NCBI GenBank assembly: GCA_014138645.1
Contig: JACJIB010000009.1
Span: forward strand, 124,001-188,000
Length of the DNA: 64,000 nucleotides
Source of the DNA: Methylorubrum thiocyanatum
GTDB lineage: Bacteria > Pseudomonadota > Alphaproteobacteria > Rhizobiales > Beijerinckiaceae
Direction: 5' to 3'
The translations under genes and the position numbers were made by a program. Shown piece after piece: positions 1 to 8,298 of this stretch. The notes under the pieces are model-generated. The model saw nothing but the letters and a program-made list of their open reading frames with translations, was not told the origin of the DNA and ran no database searches. Numbering within the stretch: the stretch's first letter is position 1; each line of letters begins with the position of its first letter.

Positions 1-176
1 TAATGCCCGCCGTAATAGCCGCGGCGCCAGCCGACGGTGTCCACGGTGGTGGTGGTGCCGCCGACCTGCGCGGCGCTCATCGCCGGCAGCGGCGCGGCCT
101 GTGCGGTCGGAACGGCCGTCACGGTCAGGCTCGCCGCAGTAAGGCCGGCGAGCGTCAGGTTCGCGATACGGGACAT
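1..176 (-). CDS. small secreted protein, C-terminus beyond window
   Basis: The first 58 codons of a minus-strand gene are visible; it runs off the left edge. It opens with a clear signal peptide (MSRIANLTLAGLTAASL, then an AQA-A type cleavage site near residue 28). After that come a run of four threonines and a GWRRGYYGG stretch. Gly/Tyr/Arg-rich tails of this kind are common in small exported proteins of Rhizobiales. The start is fixed by a strong Shine-Dalgarno (AAGGAG) 7-8 bases upstream. It was too short for automated ORF calling because it is truncated. Function unknown. Confidence 0.6.
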   Translation of the reverse strand, partial: MSRIANLTLAGLTAASLTVTAVPTAQAAPLPAMSAAQVGGTTTTVDTVGWRRGYYGGH

Positions 177-376
177 GGATGCGGACTCCTTAGGCGTTAA
201 GGAACACGCACAGGAACAATTTCGCGCAATTCCCGTTCCCGCGACCCTGCATCCCGGCTCGTGAAATTCCGCGCGCCCGGCCCGCTGCCGGCTCGGCCCG
301 TCAGCCCCTGCGTCGCGGCGGCGGATCGGCCGCGGCCCTTCACCGGCGGGTAAGGCCGCTATGGTCTGATCGCACC

Positions 377-1885
377 GTGACCCCGATGCCTGCCCTCTCC
401 GCAACCGCGGCCGTGCCGTCCGCACGACGGACCGTCGATCGGCGCGCCGGGCTCGGTGCCGGGCTCTGCGCCGTCCTGATCCTCGGGCTGGTCCTGCTCT
501 GGTGGGGCCGCGGCGGCTGGGTCTTCCCCCTGGATGACGCCTACATCACGATCCACAACGCCCGCGTCCTGATCGAGGGGCAGGACCGCAACTACGGTGT
601 CCCGGCCCTCGTCGGCGCGAGCAGCCTGATCCATCTCGCGCTCGTCACAGCCGTCAGTCTCGTGCTGCCGGGCGAGGCCGCCTCCTATCTCGTCGCCGGA
701 ACCGGGCCGGTGCTGTTCCTTGCCGGGCTGCTGACGCTGGGGCGCCGGCTCGGCCTGCCCTGGCCGGAGGGGACGGCCCTTGCCCTCGTGGGGCTGGCCT
801 TCGGAGCCGCCCAGTTCCTCAATGGTCTCGAGACCGGCCTCGTCATGGCCGCAGTGACGTGGACGCTGGTGCTGGCCCTCGAGGCCCCGTCGCGGCGGCT
901 CGCCCTGGCCTGCGGTCTCCTGCCGTTCCTGCGGCCCGAACTCGGCCTGCTCTCGCTGGTGCTGATGACGCGGCAGGCTCGGCTGCGGCTCGCCGCCGGG
1001 CCGGACCGGGCGGCGGCCCTGCGCGCTCTCGCGACGGATGCGGCGTGCGTGCTGTTCGCCGCCGCCCCCTGGCTCGCCTGGAGCTTCGCCGAGACCGGCA
1101 CCCTCTTGCCGCGGACGATCGCCGCCAAGCAGGCCTTCTTCGGAGTGCCGTCTGCCAGCTTGGCCGAGAGCGTCGTCTACGCCGCCATGATGGTCGCAGC
1201 CGGTCTCGGGCCCGTGGCGGCGGCGCTTCCCTTCCTCGGCCGCGCCGGCCCGGCATGGGCGCTCGGAGGGTTCGTGGCCCTGTTCACCCTCGGCTTCGCG
1301 ATGACCAATTGGGAGGTGCTCGGCCATAACGGGCACCGCTACACCCTGGCGCTGCTGCCGATCGCCCTGTTCGCCGTGATGCGGCTCGGCGCCGTCCACG
1401 GCCTGCGTCCCGTGCGCCTCGTCATCCTCGCGCAGGCGGCTTTTGCCCTCTCGGCCCTGCTCCAGATCACCGCCGGACAGGAGCGTGTGGCACAATACGC
1501 CACCGTCGCCCGCTGGGCGCAGGCCAACCTGCCGCAGGCGCGCCTGCTGATTCACGATGCGGGTGTCATCGCCACCGCGAGCGATCTGCCGCTCACCGAC
1601 CTCGTCGGGCTCAAATCCCCCGACAGCATCGCCGACCACCGCCGCTGGACGGCGCCGAGCGGCGGTGCCGAACGGTTCCGCGCCGTCGATGCGATCGCCC
1701 GGCGCAGCGGGGCGACCCATGCCATCATCCTCGACGACGCGCCGGACCGGTTCTGGGGGCTCCTCGTCGACGATCTGCGCCGCGCCGGCTGGCGTGCCGA
1801 TCCGCTCGAGACCGGGAGCGCGCGCGGCCCCTACATCCTCTATCGGCTGACGCCGCCCTCACCGGGTGCTGCGCCGGCTCCATGA
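377..1885 (+). CDS. polytopic membrane protein, possible GT-C-like transferase
   Basis: This is a 502-residue integral membrane protein with about ten hydrophobic segments; the first lies at roughly residues 18-40. After that helix an acidic loop reads PLDDAYITIH. An Asp-Asp in the first extracytoplasmic loop is typical of GT-C lipid-linked sugar transferases such as the ArnT and PMT types, so such a role is possible but unproven. A soluble region follows the last helices from about residue 370 (NLPQARLLIHDAG). The start could be the GTG at 377 or the in-frame ATG three codons later. It stands alone, convergent with gshA. Confidence 0.6.
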   Translation: MTPMPALSATAAVPSARRTVDRRAGLGAGLCAVLILGLVLLWWGRGGWVFPLDDAYITIHNARVLIEGQDRNYGVPALVGASSLIHLALVTAVSLVLPGEAASYLVAGTGPVLFLAGLLTLGRRLGLPWPEGTALALVGLAFGAAQFLNGLETGLVMAAVTWTLVLALEAPSRRLALACGLLPFLRPELGLLSLVLMTRQARLRLAAGPDRAAALRALATDAACVLFAAAPWLAWSFAETGTLLPRTIAAKQAFFGVPSASLAESVVYAAMMVAAGLGPVAAALPFLGRAGPAWALGGFVALFTLGFAMTNWEVLGHNGHRYTLALLPIALFAVMRLGAVHGLRPVRLVILAQAAFALSALLQITAGQERVAQYATVARWAQANLPQARLLIHDAGVIATASDLPLTDLVGLKSPDSIADHRRWTAPSGGAERFRAVDAIARRSGATHAIILDDAPDRFWGLLVDDLRRAGWRADPLETGSARGPYILYRLTPPSPGAAPAP

Positions 1886-1928
1886 GGCGGCCTCCGTCCG
1901 CGCGGGACGTCGTCCAGAGGCGGTCGTC

Positions 1929-3299
1929 TCAGAACGTGCAGGCGGTGAAGGCCGGATCGACCGACTTCTCCCAGGCACCCTCGTAGTCGGCCAGCCGCTC
2001 CTCGGCGTGGCTGCGGCCGGCGGCGACGATTGCCTCCAGCGGCTGGAGGTAGACCGCCTCGTCGCGCCCGCTTCCGTCGCGGCGCGCCCGCGCCTGGAGT
2101 CCGGTGCGGGCGATGGCGAGGGCTTCCGCCGCGACCGCGCCGAGGCAGCGCCCGCCGATGCTGGTATGGAGCCCGAGCCGGGGCACGGCCGCGCGGATCG
2201 CCTCCCGCTCGCCGGCGGACCAGCCGCGCACGAGATCCCAGGCGGCGGAGAGGGCGGTCTCGTCGTAGAGCAGCCCGACCCAGAAGGCCGATTGCGCGGC
2301 GATCATCGCCGGCCCGCCGACATCGGCGCCGCGCATTTCGAGGAAGCGCTTGAGCCGCACTTCCGGAAAGACCGTGGAGGCGTGGTTGGCCCAGTCCGAG
2401 ACGGTGGCCCGCTCGCCCGGCAGCTGCGCGAGGCGCCCCGCCATCAGATCGCGGAACGAGGCGCCGGCGACGTCGTGATAGGTCTCGCCGCGCTTGACGA
2501 AATACATCGGCACGTCGAGCAGCCAATCGACATAGGCCTCGTAGCCGAAGCCGTCCTCGAAGGCGAAGGGGAGCATGCCGGTGCGGTCGGCGTCGGTGTC
2601 GCGCCAGATCTCGGAGCGGCGCGACAGGAAGCCGTTGGGGCGCCCGTCGGTGAAGGGGGAATTGGCGAACAGAGCCGTGGCGACGGGCTGGAGCGCGAGG
2701 CTGACGCGCATCTTGCGCACCATGTCGGCCTCGGAGGCGAAATCGACGTTCACCTGCACGGTGGCGGTGCGCAGCATCATGTCGAGGCCGAGCTTGCCCA
2801 CCTTCGGCATGTAGTTGCGCATGATGCGGTAGCGGCTCTTGGGCATCTGCGGCGTCGCCTCGCGGGTCCATTTCGGACTCATGCCGAGGTCGAGGAAGCC
2901 GATGCCCAGCGGATCCGCCGCGCGTTTGGTCGCCGCGAGGTGCTCGTCGAGTTCGGCCGCGGTCGCGTGGATGTCGGCGAGCGGCGCCCCGGACAGTTCG
3001 AACTGTCCGCCCGGCTCGATCGAGATCGCGCCGCCGCCCTCGTGGCCGGCCAGCCCGATGATGTTGCCGCCGTCCAGGATCGGCTCCCAGCCGGTCTCGC
3101 GGCCGAGGTTTTCCAGGAGCGCCCGGATGCCGCGCTCGCCCTCATAGGGCACGGGGGTGCGGTCGGCGGTGTAGAACGGGATCTTCTCGTGCTCGGTGCC
3201 GATGGCGAAGCGCTCGCGCGGCTTCTCACCCGCGGAAAACCACGCGATCAGTTCGTCCCGCGTCGTGAGCGGAGTCGTGTCGGACGTGTCGCGCGCCAT
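1929..3299 (-). CDS. gshA: glutamate--cysteine ligase (plant/alphaproteobacterial type)
   Basis: This enzyme catalyses the first, ATP-dependent step of glutathione synthesis, joining L-glutamate and L-cysteine in the cytosol. The 456 residues carry family signatures in order: FAIGTEHEKIPF near the N-terminus, ILDGGNIIGLAG, EPGGQFELSGAPL, and the long FEDGFGYEAYVDWLLD block. The length matches the GCS2 plant-type family rather than the enterobacterial type. I chose the ATG giving MARDTSD; the frame stays open 20 codons further upstream, but the alignable protein begins here. In Rhizobiales gshA usually follows rsmE. Here an asparaginase gene separates them on the same strand. Confidence 0.93.
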   Translation of the reverse strand: MARDTSDTTPLTTRDELIAWFSAGEKPRERFAIGTEHEKIPFYTADRTPVPYEGERGIRALLENLGRETGWEPILDGGNIIGLAGHEGGGAISIEPGGQFELSGAPLADIHATAAELDEHLAATKRAADPLGIGFLDLGMSPKWTREATPQMPKSRYRIMRNYMPKVGKLGLDMMLRTATVQVNVDFASEADMVRKMRVSLALQPVATALFANSPFTDGRPNGFLSRRSEIWRDTDADRTGMLPFAFEDGFGYEAYVDWLLDVPMYFVKRGETYHDVAGASFRDLMAGRLAQLPGERATVSDWANHASTVFPEVRLKRFLEMRGADVGGPAMIAAQSAFWVGLLYDETALSAAWDLVRGWSAGEREAIRAAVPRLGLHTSIGGRCLGAVAAEALAIARTGLQARARRDGSGRDEAVYLQPLEAIVAAGRSHAEERLADYEGAWEKSVDPAFTACTF

Positions 3300-3487
3300 G
3301 CGCTGCCTCGAAGGTAACGTCAGTCGAAGGGGATCAGCGGCGCGCCGAAGGTCCGCCACCGGACGGGGCCGGCGGCGGCCTCACCGGATGTCGTGTCCTT
3401 AGAGGACGCCGCAAGACTGAACAACGCGCCCGCCGACCGCATGGCAGACATGCCTCAAGCTTCTGTTTACGCCGTCCGGTTCCGCGA

Positions 3488-4471
3488 TCACGGATCCGCG
3501 AAGTAGGAGGCATAAGCCGCCCGCTCGATGCCTGCGCGAAGGAGAAGCTGAAGCAGCAGCCGCGCCTTCAGGCCCGAGAGGGCACCGGCCGAGAGCGCGC
3601 CGCGGGCCAGCAGATCGATCTCGCCGCCGGGATACCCGTATGTGCGGCAGAACACAGGACCCGTCACCGTGCGGGAGGCGAGCAGCACCGGAACGCGCTC
3701 CACCAGCCCGGAAACGATCGCGGCGAGCGTTTCCGGGACGTGACCGGCGCCCATCCCCTCGATCACGACGCCGCGGAAGCCGAGATCCGGCAGGGCGGCC
3801 AGCAGCCGCCCGTCATCGCCGATTCCCATCTTGAGGAGCGCCACCGGTGCCGATTCGTCGGCCAATGGGCCGGTCAGGGCCGGCGAGCGGCGGGATCGCA
3901 GAAAGATCCGGGCCTCGCCCTCGATCACGAGGCCGACCGGGCCGGCGAGCGGGGAGCGGAAGGCCGAGGGGAGGGCGGTGTGGGCCTTCTGCACGAGGCG
4001 CGCGGCGTGGATCTCGTCGTTGAGGACGGCGAGCACGCCGAGGCCCCGCGCCGCCGGGCTGCCCGCGACGATCGTGGCGGCGAGCAGGTTGGCCGGCCCG
4101 TCCGCGCCGGCGCTTTCCGGCCCGCGCATCGCCCCGGTGACGATCACGGGCTTGTCGCCGGCCACGAGGCAGTCGAGGACGAAGGCCGTCTCCTCGATCG
4201 TGTCGGTGCCCTGGATCACCACCGCCCCGTCGAGATCGCCGGCGAGACGTTCGTTGAGGGTGCGCGCCACCCCGATCAGGTCGTCGAGGGTCAGCCCGGC
4301 GCTCGGGCGGCGCAGGGGCGAGAGCGTCTCGATCGCCGCCACCGTGTCGAGCCCCGGCACCGAGGCCGCGAGGTCGGCGGCCGTCAGCGTCGGCACGATC
4401 CCGCCCTCGCTGGAGCGGGTCATGGTGATCGTGCCGCCCAGCGACAGGAGGAGGATGCGGGGCAACGTCAT
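3488..4471 (-). CDS. asparaginase family protein
   Basis: A 327-residue L-asparaginase-type amidohydrolase that would hydrolyse asparagine to aspartate and ammonia. The N-terminal catalytic threonine motif is LSLGGTITMT, and the second Thr-Asp motif is IQGTDTIEET. TGAMRGPESAGADGPANL is the conserved block that follows. No signal peptide is visible, so a cytosolic type I role is likely. The ATG sits 29 bases after the rsmE stop on the same strand, which suggests co-transcription with rsmE. Substrate specificity (L-Asn, D-Asn or Gln) cannot be read from the sequence. Confidence 0.88.
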   Translation of the reverse strand: MTLPRILLLSLGGTITMTRSSEGGIVPTLTAADLAASVPGLDTVAAIETLSPLRRPSAGLTLDDLIGVARTLNERLAGDLDGAVVIQGTDTIEETAFVLDCLVAGDKPVIVTGAMRGPESAGADGPANLLAATIVAGSPAARGLGVLAVLNDEIHAARLVQKAHTALPSAFRSPLAGPVGLVIEGEARIFLRSRRSPALTGPLADESAPVALLKMGIGDDGRLLAALPDLGFRGVVIEGMGAGHVPETLAAIVSGLVERVPVLLASRTVTGPVFCRTYGYPGGEIDLLARGALSAGALSGLKARLLLQLLLRAGIERAAYASYFADP

Positions 4472-4500
4472 TCTTTGAGACCTTCTCGAATCGGTCCGAC

Positions 4501-5253
4501 TCACCGCGCGTCGCCGAGCACGGCCTGCACCAGGGCCAGCACCGCCACCGCCGCCGTGTCTGCCCGCAGGATGCGGGGGCCGAGCGACAGGGCCACCGTG
4601 TTGGGGCGGGCGGCGATCAGGGCGCGCTCCTCCGGGTGGAATCCGCCCTCGGGGCCGACCAGCACCGCGAGCGGCGGCGGGTCGGCCGGATCGGCCGCGC
4701 CGCGCAGGGCCGCGACCGGATCGGTGACGGGGGCGTCCTCGTCGCAGAACACCAGCAGCCGCCCGGGGTCCAGCGCGGCGAGGCAGGCGGGCAGCCGGTC
4801 CGGCTCGCCGATCTCGGGCACGGCGAGGATGCCGCATTGCTCGGCCGCCTCGATCGCGTTGGCCTGGAGCCGGTCGAGCTTGATCCGCTCGCCCTGCGTG
4901 AAGCGGGTGAAGACCGGCTGAAGGCGCCCGGCGCCCATCTCCACCGCCTTCTGCGCCATGTAATCCAGCCGGCCGGTCTTCAGGGGCGCGAACAGGTAGT
5001 GCAGGTCGGACGGCGCCGGCTGCGGCCGGGTCTGCGCCACGACCCGCAGATCCGCGCTCTTGCGGCCCTGCGGCACGATCTCGGCACGCCACTCGCCGTC
5101 GCGCCCGTTGAACAGCAGCACCGGCTCGCCCTCGGCGCGGCGCAGGACGGTGAGCAGGTAGTTCGCCTGCGCCCGCTCCAGCGGCAGGACGCGCCCCTCC
5201 GCCAGATCCGCTTCGACGAAGAGGCGCGGGGCGGTGAAGTCGTAAGCGGCCAT
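4501..5253 (-). CDS. rsmE: 16S rRNA (uracil(1498)-N(3))-methyltransferase
   Basis: This is a 250-residue SPOUT-class methyltransferase that modifies U1498 of 16S rRNA in the small subunit. It has an N-terminal PUA-like part (RLFVEADLAEGRVLPLER). The C-terminal deep-knot SAM motifs are LVGPEGGFHPEE and LSLGPRILRADTAAV, both diagnostic of RsmE. The start at MAAYDFTAPRLF fits the family length. The open frame upstream to 5367 is composition-driven and not needed. It is the first gene of a minus-strand group with the asparaginase. Confidence 0.93.
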   Translation of the reverse strand: MAAYDFTAPRLFVEADLAEGRVLPLERAQANYLLTVLRRAEGEPVLLFNGRDGEWRAEIVPQGRKSADLRVVAQTRPQPAPSDLHYLFAPLKTGRLDYMAQKAVEMGAGRLQPVFTRFTQGERIKLDRLQANAIEAAEQCGILAVPEIGEPDRLPACLAALDPGRLLVFCDEDAPVTDPVAALRGAADPADPPPLAVLVGPEGGFHPEERALIAARPNTVALSLGPRILRADTAAVAVLALVQAVLGDAR

Positions 5254-5556
5254 GATCTCTCGCAGTGAAGCCGGTCTCGTCGCGTGGCCGTCCCGGCCTG
5301 TCAATCCGGCGCCCGTCCCGACTGGTGCGGAAATGCAACGCGCCGCCGGTTTCGAAACGTTTCCCACCTCCGCGGCTTCAGGGCGGCGGAACGCACCATT
5401 GGCGCCACATTCCCGTGCGCAGAAGAGTGCCGCATCGAAACATGTTCAAGCCTCCCAGCCGAAACCGCCGCGCCAGTGCCGGGGTCTCGCGCCGGGCGGG
5501 CGCTGCGGGATCGGGGGCACACCCGTCGCGGCATGCGGGGAGAAGGACCGGGCCGA

Positions 5557-6162
5557 ATGTCTGCCAGGATGACTGCACCGACGAAGACCGCCGCCGCCGC
5601 TCTGGTCGGCCTCGCCCTGCTGTCCGGGCCGGCGCTGGCCCAGGGCCTCAGCGGCGCGCCGCTGCCCTCGATGGATGCGACGGCGGAGCCCGCTCCCTCG
5701 GCCGCCGCGCCGATGACCGTGCCCCCGCCCATGGCGCCGGCCGCGCCCGCCCAGTCCGTGCCGCAGCAGGCCGGCACCGATTGCAGCTCGATCCAGAAGA
5801 CGCTGATCGAGCGCAAGAACCTCGTGGCCAAGGCCAACTCGGCCTCGAACTCCAAGAAGAAGATGACGCCGCAGGAGGCGTGCTCGCTGTTCGGCCAGCT
5901 TCAGGCCAACGGCGCCACCGGCATCAAGTGGATCACCGCCAACAAGGAGTGGTGCTCGATCCCCGATTCGTTCTCGGAAGGCTTCAAGGCCGACCACAAC
6001 AAGGTCGCGGCGATCCGCACCAAGGTCTGCGGCATCGCCGCCCAGGCCTCGAAGATGGAGGCCCAGGCCAAGGCCCAGGCGCAGAACGGCGGTGGCGGTG
6101 GCGGCCTGCTCGGCGGCCCCGGCCTGTCGGGCGCCTTCCGCATGCCGCAGGGCGCGCTCTAG
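5557..6162 (+). CDS. secreted hypothetical protein
   Basis: A 201-residue exported protein. The signal peptide ends at GPALA-QG near residue 28. It is followed by a Pro/Ala-rich linker of about 45 residues (APMTVPPPMAPAAPAQ). The folded part holds four cysteines (DCSSIQK, EACSLFGQ, EWCSIPD, KVCGIAA), suggesting two disulfides in the periplasm. The C-terminus is Gly-rich (GGGGGGLLGGPGLSG). The SD GGGAGAAGGA supports the ATG at 5557. Similar four-Cys proteins occur in Rhizobiales, but I know no assigned function. Confidence 0.72.
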   Translation: MSARMTAPTKTAAAALVGLALLSGPALAQGLSGAPLPSMDATAEPAPSAAAPMTVPPPMAPAAPAQSVPQQAGTDCSSIQKTLIERKNLVAKANSASNSKKKMTPQEACSLFGQLQANGATGIKWITANKEWCSIPDSFSEGFKADHNKVAAIRTKVCGIAAQASKMEAQAKAQAQNGGGGGGLLGGPGLSGAFRMPQGAL

Positions 6163-6198
6163 AGACCGCGCCTCGAACCGATCGCCGCCGCGTCAGCG

Positions 6199-7149
6199 TT
6201 GCCCTCTCCGTCCGAGCCCGGCTCCGGCCGCGTCGCCGACGCGGTCGCCGGCCATTGGGCCGACCGGCTCGCGCCGGCCGCCGCGCGGCCCTATCTCCGG
6301 CTCGCCCGGATCGAGCGGCCGATCGGCTGGTGGCTGCTGCTTCTGCCCTGCTGGTGGTCGGCGGCGCTCGCCGCCGTCGCCGCCGGGACTCCCGGTCCCC
6401 ATCCCGGCCATCTCGTGCTGTTCCTGATCGGCGCGGTGGCGATGCGGGGGGCCGGCTCGACCTACAACGACATCGCCGACCGCCGGCTCGACGCGCAGGT
6501 CGAGCGCACCCGCTCGCGCCCGCTGCCCTCCGGGCAGGTGACGACGAAACAGGCCGCCGCCTTCCTCGTGGCGCAGGCGCTGGTCGGGCTCGCCGTGCTG
6601 CTGCAGTTCAACGCGGCCGCGATTCTCGTCGGTATGCTCTCGCTGGCGCCGGTGGCGATCTACCCGTTCATGAAGCGGGTGATGCCGATGCCGCAGGCGG
6701 TGCTCGGCCTCGCCTTCTCCTGGGGCGCGCTGATGGGCTGGGTCGCCGTGTTCGGCCGCCTCGATCCGCCGGCCCTGTGGCTCTACGCGGGCACGATCTG
6801 CTGGGTCGTCGGCTACGACACGATCTACGCGGTACAGGACATCGAGGACGACGAGATCGTCGGCATCCATTCCTCGGCCCGGCTGTTCGGGGCGCGGCTG
6901 CGCCTCGCGGTGGGGCTGTGCTATGCGGGCACCGCCGCCCTGTTCGTGCCGGCGCTGCTCGGCGCCGGGGCCGGCCCCCTCGGCTGGCTCGGGCTCGCGC
7001 TGTTCGCCGGCCACCTCGCCGGCCAAGTGATGCGGCTCTCCGAGCGCGACGGCGCGCGCGCGCTCGCCCTGTTCCGCTCGAACCGCAATGCGGGTCTCGT
7101 CCTGTTCGCGGGTCTCGCCGCCGACGCGCTGTGGCAGGGGCTGCACTGA
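6199..7149 (+). CDS. ubiA: 4-hydroxybenzoate polyprenyltransferase
   Basis: An integral membrane prenyltransferase that attaches the polyprenyl tail to 4-hydroxybenzoate in ubiquinone biosynthesis. The two Mg-pyrophosphate-binding Asp motifs of the UbiA superfamily are present: TYNDIADRRLDAQVERTRSR and, later, YAVQDIEDDEIVG. About eight to nine membrane segments are visible over 316 residues, the normal length. The start codon appears to be TTG at 6199, 36 bases after the upstream stop. No in-frame ATG lies before the first conserved helix (YLRLARIERPIGWWLL). Confidence 0.92.
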   Translation: MPSPSEPGSGRVADAVAGHWADRLAPAAARPYLRLARIERPIGWWLLLLPCWWSAALAAVAAGTPGPHPGHLVLFLIGAVAMRGAGSTYNDIADRRLDAQVERTRSRPLPSGQVTTKQAAAFLVAQALVGLAVLLQFNAAAILVGMLSLAPVAIYPFMKRVMPMPQAVLGLAFSWGALMGWVAVFGRLDPPALWLYAGTICWVVGYDTIYAVQDIEDDEIVGIHSSARLFGARLRLAVGLCYAGTAALFVPALLGAGAGPLGWLGLALFAGHLAGQVMRLSERDGARALALFRSNRNAGLVLFAGLAADALWQGLH

Positions 7150-7199
7150 TCGGCGAGCCCTCCGATGGCGCGGGTCGATCCCCGCGCCATGTCCGGTGC

Positions 7200-7388
7200 A
7201 TGCGTGAGACGGATCCCCACCGACCCCCCGCCGACCCCATCGCGGAAGGCGCCCGCGCCCGGAACCAGGGACGTCCCCGGGACGCCTGCCCCTATCCGCT
7301 GAATTCGCCCGAGCGCACCGAATGGCTCGAGGGCTATGACGGCATACCGGCCGACCGCGCGCCGGATGGGCCGCTGGACAAGGGGTGA
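7200..7388 (+). CDS. ribosome modulation factor-like small protein
   Basis: A 62-residue protein whose core matches the Rmf/CrpP-type pattern: an Ala/Arg-rich start (AEGARARNQGRPRDACPYP) followed by SPERTEWLEGYD. In gammaproteobacteria Rmf binds 100S ribosome dimers in stationary phase. The family in alphaproteobacteria is short and largely uncharacterised, so the ribosome role is inferred from the CPY...EWLEGY pattern only. The gene begins 50 bases after ubiA on the same strand and may be co-transcribed. It is hidden inside a longer open frame that starts at 5265. Confidence 0.7.
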   Translation: MRETDPHRPPADPIAEGARARNQGRPRDACPYPLNSPERTEWLEGYDGIPADRAPDGPLDKG

Positions 7389-7418
7389 GACCGAGGGCTG
7401 AGAGGTCGGTCCATCCTC

Positions 7419-7922
7419 TCAGTTCCGCGAAATGATCTCGCTCTCGCCCCGGTGGATGCAGGGCCGGGCCGGGAGGCGGGCGGTCTTGCGCCGCACGAGG
7501 AAGCGCGGGCGGCGTCCGCTGAGCGCGGCGTGGCGGCGGCGCTGCCGGCCCTTGCCGAGCACGACCGGGCCGAGCTGCTGCGAGACCGGAACGATGGCGC
7601 CGTCCTCGCGCAGCAGCATGCGGGCGAGACCGCCGGTGGTCGCGATGTCGCGCCACAGCGCCACGACCTCCTCCTCGGGGAACGGCCCGAGCTGCATCGT
7701 CACCTCGCCCTCGCCGTCGACGAGGAGCAGGGAGAAACGGTCCTCGCCGCAGGCATCGGCCGCATCGTCGGCGAAGGACAAGGCCACGCCGACGGCCGCG
7801 CCACCGCCGAGGCGCGCACCGAAGGCCGGCAGCGGGGTGGCCGCATACGTGAGGCGGGTCGCACGCGCCGCGTCGTTGCTGCCGGGCCGACAGTTCTGAT
7901 TCGTGATCTCGAAAGTCATCAT
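7419..7922 (-). CDS. hypothetical protein, DUF6101-like
   Basis: A 167-residue cytosolic protein without membrane segments. The C-terminal part has a basic block (GKGRQRRRH, then RRPRFLVRRKTARLPARPC) ending in HRGESEIISRN, which I associate with the Rhizobiales family DUF6101. That match is from memory. Two ATGs are adjacent at the start (7922 and 7919). It is convergent with the Rmf-like gene. No function is known. Confidence 0.65.
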   Translation of the reverse strand: MMTFEITNQNCRPGSNDAARATRLTYAATPLPAFGARLGGGAAVGVALSFADDAADACGEDRFSLLLVDGEGEVTMQLGPFPEEEVVALWRDIATTGGLARMLLREDGAIVPVSQQLGPVVLGKGRQRRRHAALSGRRPRFLVRRKTARLPARPCIHRGESEIISRN

Positions 7923-8298
7923 CGGTTCGACGCCCTATCCCGTGTCGCGGTCTCTGTCGGACGCGCTGATCTGACAAGCACAGTGCCGGTCGTCTCCCCC
8001 AAGGCGCCTTAAGAGTGAGCGTTAAGCGTTCGTGGATCGAGCCGAACTCTGCCGAATGCTCAACGGACCCTTGCCGGGATTGGTGCAAATGTCGGTAACC
8101 GTTCGCGCATGGACGCAGCGCTGGAGCCTGTCCCCGGGCTCGCCGCCCGCGGCGCATGGCTGCGTTTTGCGAAAACCGATGGCCACTTTTCCGGTTGATG
8201 CCCTAGAACGAAGGGGCGTCGGCGCCGTTCAAACGACATGTCAAACGACATGAGGCCGGCCTCGCACGAGCGGCTTCGACCGGATCGATGACCCATCC
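7923..8298. other. 376-base intergenic region between divergent genes
   Basis: The region separates the DUF6101-like gene from the CysQ-like gene, which diverge. It must hold both promoters. A 73-codon plus-strand frame at 8032-8253 has no family resemblance and no Shine-Dalgarno, so I do not call it. The only clear structure is the perfect 12-base tandem repeat listed separately. Confidence 0.5.
8229..8252. repeat. perfect 12-bp tandem duplication upstream of cysQ-like gene
   Basis: The 12-mer TCAAACGACATG occurs twice with no spacer, 47 to 70 bases before the start of the phosphatase gene. Two head-to-tail copies at about one helical turn is the usual spacing for a tandemly bound regulator, but no regulator is implied by the sequence. 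Confidence 0.6.

Noticed and set aside
359..1720. Long minus-strand frame (453 codons) opposite the membrane protein gene
   Set aside because: It is antisense to a protein with clear membrane segments, and its Arg/Gly/Glu/Gln-rich translation is typical of GC-biased shadow frames.
1866..3317. 483-codon plus-strand frame opposite gshA
   Set aside because: gshA is certain from its motifs; the plus-strand translation has no coherent domain.
8032..8253. 73-codon plus-strand frame before the CysQ-like gene
   Set aside because: No SD, no family, and it covers the tandem repeat; more likely promoter DNA.
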